Below are positions 59,881-64,000 of a DNA stretch of 64,000 nucleotides, in pieces. The stretch spans positions 434,001 to 498,000 of the forward strand of contig JAIUCV010000345.1 in NCBI GenBank assembly GCA_026724425.1. The letters run 5' to 3'. This stretch comes from Erythrophleum ivorense. Its lineage: Eukaryota; Streptophyta; Magnoliopsida; Fabales; Fabaceae. The position numbers and the translations under genes were made by a program. The notes beneath the pieces are model-generated. The model was not told where the DNA came from. It worked only from the letters and a program-made list of their open reading frames with translations, and made no database searches. Numbering within the stretch: position 1 is the first letter of the stretch; every line of letters starts with the position of its first letter.

Positions 59881-60415
59881 GCTACACTTTGGGAAGTTAA
59901 AAGAGGATTGAATTAAGAGATGAGGCTTAGGAGTGTGGGATTCATCTTGTACACCATGCCAATTACATTTTGGTTTCTAGGATATGATATAATTGTTTGG
60001 GATAATTGTTTAAATTTTGAAGAATATTTATTATTGCACTGAATTTTATTTATTTTTTTAAATGTTTTTAATTTTTTGGGTGGAGTAAGTTGAATTTTTT
60101 GCCATTCAAAATAGGTGAATCGTTTAACCCCCAACTCTTGGTAAGCCAACTCATGTGAGTTGAATTGGCACACTTCGACAATTCTATTTTTATCAAATAT
60201 CTAAACAATGTTGTTTTGAAAGATATTTTGGCAGCTAAGTTCCTTTTATATTACCAGTGGAATTATACAGTTATCTTTTAAAAAACATTACCTAATCTAG
60301 GTTTTATTTTGATATTTAAATGCCACCAAAGAATTAGTTTAAAAACTAGTAATAGTAGTTCAGAAGGATCTTTTGGTTTGGATAGGTGATTCTTTTGGTA
60401 GCTATACGATTTCGA
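59881..60415. other. Spacer, nothing identified
   Basis: A+T-rich; no element ends or coding similarity recognised. Confidence 0.45.
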
Positions 60416-60682
60416 ATGGATCCTGTGTGCATCCACGCATGAGTATCCATGTGGGATGGTCCAGATTTTATATTATTTTTTTCTTAAATTTTAAAATTTT
60501 TTTACTCTATAAGATGTAGAACACAAAATAAAAACAATTTTATAATTGGCAAGTATTAAAAAAATGATATTTTGTATCAAAAAAATTAAAAAAAAATTAT
60601 GAAATATGGACTATTCAAATCAAATCTGAATAATTCAAATTAGGATAGTATGCTCATTCCAATCTATGTGCAGAGGATCCAA
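60416..60682. mobile_element. Small MITE-like inverted repeat
   Basis: The left end ATGGATCCTGTGTGCATCC faces the right end, which read inward is CTTGGATCCTCTGCACATAG. The interior is A+T-rich and non-coding. No clear target duplication is seen. Confidence 0.4.
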
Positions 60683-61002
60683 GTTGTTGAGGGGAGTTGT
60701 CCATTTTGCTAGGCTTCACAAATATTGATTAATCATCTTTTTTTTTTTTTTCTCCCAAGTCCATTTGCCATAGCTGTTTGGTTTACATCACTGTTGGCTG
60801 TACGTGTTGATCGACTAGATCAAACTGATGTTTCTAGGTGGATACAGTTTTGGTCGGATTTTAAGCCCTTGGGGAAATCACAGGATGAGACATAGAAGTC
60901 GATTTGCATGAGTACGTTTTATGTGATTTGACGGTGTTATAATAGAAAATTTTTTAAAATAGGGATTGCTGTCTAGAGACTGCATTAAAATTAATTTTCC
61001 AG

Positions 61003-61401
61003 ATGTCTGCACATCATTATCAAAATGGGACGGATGATAACAGCCAGCGATGCCAAGTTAACAAGTTACAGTTTTGGAATGGTTGCTTCATTATAGAGAG
61101 ATGGTATATTTGTTGCTGGGTGGCTAAAAGGAATTCTCGCCAAAAAAAAGGGTTTCAGGCTTTAACTTTCATTTTGTTTGGTCTACAAGTGTTCAGGATT
61201 TGGACAGAAATTGATAATCATCGTCAATCGAAAAACACTACATGGCTGAAGTATATGAGAAAGGGTTTAAATATTATTCTTCGACAGCAGGTTCTGCTTA
61301 ATTCCCATGCGTTTCCAATTACGGTCCTGTTATATCAGAAGTCTCATTCCATGCTTCTAAAAGAGGAGTCACAACTTCTGGTCCAGATAGAAGTTTTGTA
61401 G
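61003..61401 (+). other. 132-codon open frame, unassigned
   Basis: The frame starts ATG 61003 directly after a TTTTCCAG acceptor-like sequence and ends TAG 61399-61401. The protein is basic with mixed hydrophobic stretches and matches no family I know. The overlapping next frame also reads plausibly (ITASDAKLTSYSFGMVASL; YGPVISEVSFHASKRGVTTS), which suggests the last exon of a decayed gene with frameshifts and not this frame. Confidence that it encodes anything is low. Confidence 0.25.
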
Positions 61402-61596
61402 CTTGACATCTTGTCATTGATGAGACAATTTTCATCTTATGCAGTTTTTATAATGCCAGAAACTATTGTTAGTGGCTTTAAATTATACTGGTATGACATT
61501 ATTACTGGTGTGTTTTGATAAGTTTTTAGGTTTTTTTTTTTCATGTATTAAAAAAAAATTAATAAATCTAGGAATGTGTAATTGAGTGTCTCCCCT

Positions 61597-61611
61597 CCCC
61601 CCCCCCCCCCC
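61597..61611 (+). repeat. C15 homopolymer
   Basis: Fifteen C residues followed by a T-rich tract. Confidence 0.85.
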
Positions 61612-61971
61612 TTCTTTTTTTTTTTCAACAGCCGGTGTTCACATCTGTTTGCTTTAGATGCATCGGAGTTTTCTTATAAAAGAGTATGAGAAAGTAAATA
61701 TGGTGTTAGAAATTTGAATTGTGAAAATAAGTTGGGTTTTTATTTTAAACTATGGGCCATCCCTGTATAATATGAAAATTAAATGGAGTGGTTGTTAGTA
61801 TGGGGTTGTCGCATTTCTTATGTGATTCAGACGAATACACTAGCGAGACGAATACATGGAGAAAAGGCTTACGCGCATATCGTTAGCTTTTATATTACTT
61901 GACTTGTTCTAGGGCACGTTGTGTAATGGTGGACTTTGCGGGACTACAGGCTTTATAAAAATTTGAAAATA

Positions 61972-62154
61972 TTATCTTTTATGATGGACACAAATAAAAT
62001 TAAACCAGAAATATAAATAGCCATCAAGTAAAACCAACGGTGGGGTAATAACTTTATTAATGGATAAATCATCCAAAAGTGGCATGCCACTACTAGCATC
62101 AAAGACATATATCTGATTACTTGTAAATATTGTTTCAAAAGGCATGGGACGCAT
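61972..62154 (-). other. Minus-strand open frame, possible gene fragment
   Basis: It reads MRPMPFETIFTSNQIYVFDA then SSGMPLLDDLSINKVITPPL and VLLDGYLYF. The style recalls a beta-propeller/kelch-like repeat (a YVFD-type strand followed by a G-LYF strand), but the evidence is too thin to name a family. The second frame on the same strand is an overlap artefact. Confidence 0.25.
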
Positions 62155-62499
62155 AAAAGGCCGACTTTAAAATGATGAGAGGTCTTTAAAGCTTCACATC
62201 AACGAGCACAAATCCTCTAAAAATTTTTTGCTGTAAGTTTTTTACAAAATTAAATGGAGATAAACGCAAGGTGTAAGATCAACATTTTAAATGGTAGCTC
62301 ACAAAGTGTAGGGTTAACATTTTAAAAAGTCTTTTTCTAGTGTTATAAGTTTTCCATTTTTTTCTTTCCAACTTTATAAGGAAATTTACGCTTAATACTT
62401 TAAAGGATCCTCATTATACATTGACACTTTGAACATCATTTTAAGGTGTCAAAAATATTTTTCTTAAGACAAATAAAAATATAGGCTAAAGTTTTGTTT

Positions 62500-63569
62500 T
62501 GATGTCATGTTTTGTAAATTTATAATGGATATACAAACATAAATAATATCTAAAAGCAAAGAGAAAAGTGGAAGCCAATATAACTCCAACTTTACTCACT
62601 AAACCCAAAAAAAATTTTGACTATAGGGAAGCTTCCAAGCTCTAGTTTATGTTGTCGATGGTGTATATGAGTTTTAGATGATTTTCAAATGATGTACAAA
62701 CTAAGCTTGGGACCCTATTTATAGCACTATACTAGAGAGCTCCTTCCCATAAAATGAGACTAAAACTAAGGTCGTGAGGGAATATTCCTTAGCATAAACA
62801 TGGAAATCTAACATATTTCAAACCACTTAAGAAAGAGTTGTTGAATTGTTGCATGCAACATTCACATTTTTGCCAACGTTAAAAAATGTAGGCAATGACT
62901 AAAATTCTCTTACTTGGTCCAAATGTCTTTGTTCATAATGATTTTTAAAATTCACAGATATTTATATTCTAAATAAGAGAAAACTAAATGCATGAATTGT
63001 AGCCATAAATCCTCTATAGGCAAGTAATACCTTTAATGTATCACAATACATTTTTTTTCGTTAACCCATCATAACTTAATTTAATGAATAAGCCTTATAC
63101 TTGTTCTAAGTTATCTTAATGTTGTTATTTTTCAAAAATAAATGTGTACATAAAAATAAAAGGAGGAAAAAAAACTTAAACTGAATAAGAGCATTACTAT
63201 AATTGATAATAATATTATCTACACCATAATCTTAATATGGAACCAAGTCTCATTTTAGCCATAGAATCCTTAAACCTAATTAGTAGTGGCATGCCTTTTG
63301 TTAAAGGACCAATTATCATCAATTCAATGATAACTTTATTCTTTTTCACGCATTCTTAATTAACTAAGTATTTAATGTTGATATATTTACTTTAACTTCC
63401 ACTCTTAATCTTCTTAGCTAGAAAAATCATAGTTAAGTTGTTACAATACACCCTTAATGGCTTAGAGATAGAATCCACAATCCTAAACACAGAAATAAAG
63501 CTTTTTAGCCATACACCATGCGAGGTTAGCTCAAAATAAGACAAAACTCAACTTCCATAACAGAAGTAG
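62500..63569 (-). mobile_element. 3' end of a second copia element, minus strand
   Basis: On the minus strand, 63560-63280 reads as copia RNase H end: MEVEFVL-like start, IVDSIS, then KKNKVIIELMI and GPLTKGMP, closely paralleling the element at 32650-33060. The following 3' region (63280-62870) shares its landmarks (TTAGAACAAGTATAAGGC-like, GGTATTACT, CATGCATTTAG). The LTR starts near 62866 (TGTTGCATGCAAC), has TATAAATAGGG near 62715, and ends around 62500. The upstream part is cut off at 63569 by another repeat. Confidence 0.7.
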
Positions 63570-64000
63570 TGTAACACTTGGTTTATCGAAAAAGGCCCAA
63601 AAATGTGAGATTTTCAAAGGAGGTCCCTGAAATCAAGTGGATAGTGGCCAAATAAAATTAGAAGGATAAACTAGATCTTTAAAAATAAGGATTTGATACT
63701 TGAGTTGCCTAGAAACTTGAACTAGAAGAGCTAAGAAAATTTACAAAAATAAGTTGGGGTATTTTTTAATTTCTAAAAAATTTTGAAAAATTCACAGGAT
63801 GACTTTTTAAATAAAAAGTTTAAGCTTTTCAGAGTTCTCAAATGCTTTGAAAACTATAGAAACCCCCAAAATAGTTGAAACTCCTCCAATGAGCATTTCG
63901 GCAAAGGGTTGACCAAAACTTTAACTGAATAGTTCGAAATGGTTTTATAAGTTTAAGAGTCTAAATATTATAATGGAAAAGATAGATTTTGAAAAGGAAT
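63570..64000 (+). repeat. LTR-like repeat, copy 4, start (runs off the window)
   Basis: The segment opens TGTAACACTTGG directly within the RNase H sequence of the minus-strand copia. 63830-64000 aligns with 23730-23940 of copy 2 (AAACYYCCAAAATAGTT-like, AACTTTAACTGAATAGTTCG, TTATAATGGAAAAGATAGA). This looks like a nested insertion; its other end is outside the window. Confidence 0.55.

Overview
The window is nuclear DNA from a flowering plant, most likely a woody or otherwise repeat-rich eudicot. The basis is spliced GT-AG genes of a plant-specific receptor-kinase family, A+T-rich introns and spacers, and plant-type MULE, CACTA, Ty1/copia and long-LTR elements. I cannot name the species. The low-copy backbone is a tandem array of LRK10L-type receptor-like kinases on the + strand: copy A (only its 3' end, 1-347), copy B (36476-40505) and copy C (50623-53755). 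All copies read the same way. Promoter blocks (about 36090-36475 and 50200-50607), more distal 5' blocks (about 35000-35520 and 46020-46520) and 3' flanks were duplicated along with the genes, so each copy acts as an empty-site control for insertions in the others.

Region by region. 1-1066 is the end and 3' flank of copy A. 1077-13613 is one large Mutator-like element with long inverted ends and a perfect 10-bp target duplication. It carries a decayed MuDR-type transposase gene, a second spliced gene of the plant mobile domain (PMD/MAIN-like) family, and an alternating array of about 306-bp repeats. A 4.4-kb probable solo LTR with its own 5-bp target duplication is nested inside it. 14116-17431 is a CACTA element with a TNP2-type remnant. 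About 17.4-27.1 kb is gene-poor, A+T-rich and holds degenerate LTR-like repeats. 27103-33792 is a full-length decayed Ty1/copia element (LTRs, primer site, target duplication, gag-PR-INT-RT-RH order).

Copy B has a frameshifting deletion in its ectodomain but open kinase exons, and its third intron holds two inverted-repeat MITEs. Downstream, 41444-43112 is a small MULE-like element that seems to have captured part of a cytokinin response factor gene. A second insertion (46523-49654) sits upstream of copy C and contains exon-like sequence. Copy C has a complete ectodomain, membrane segment and kinase, but a premature stop removes its C-terminal tail. Right of copy C there are only repeats: a copia gag scrap, another LTR-like copy with a pyrimidine-rich leader, a small MITE, two unassigned open frames, and the 3' end of a second copia element on the minus strand that is itself interrupted at 63570.

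No complete undamaged gene set beyond the LRK10L array is present. Most of the window is nested transposons. The most unusual unit is the MULE that carries a PMD gene beside its transposase. I see no CRISPR, rRNA or functional tRNA gene.
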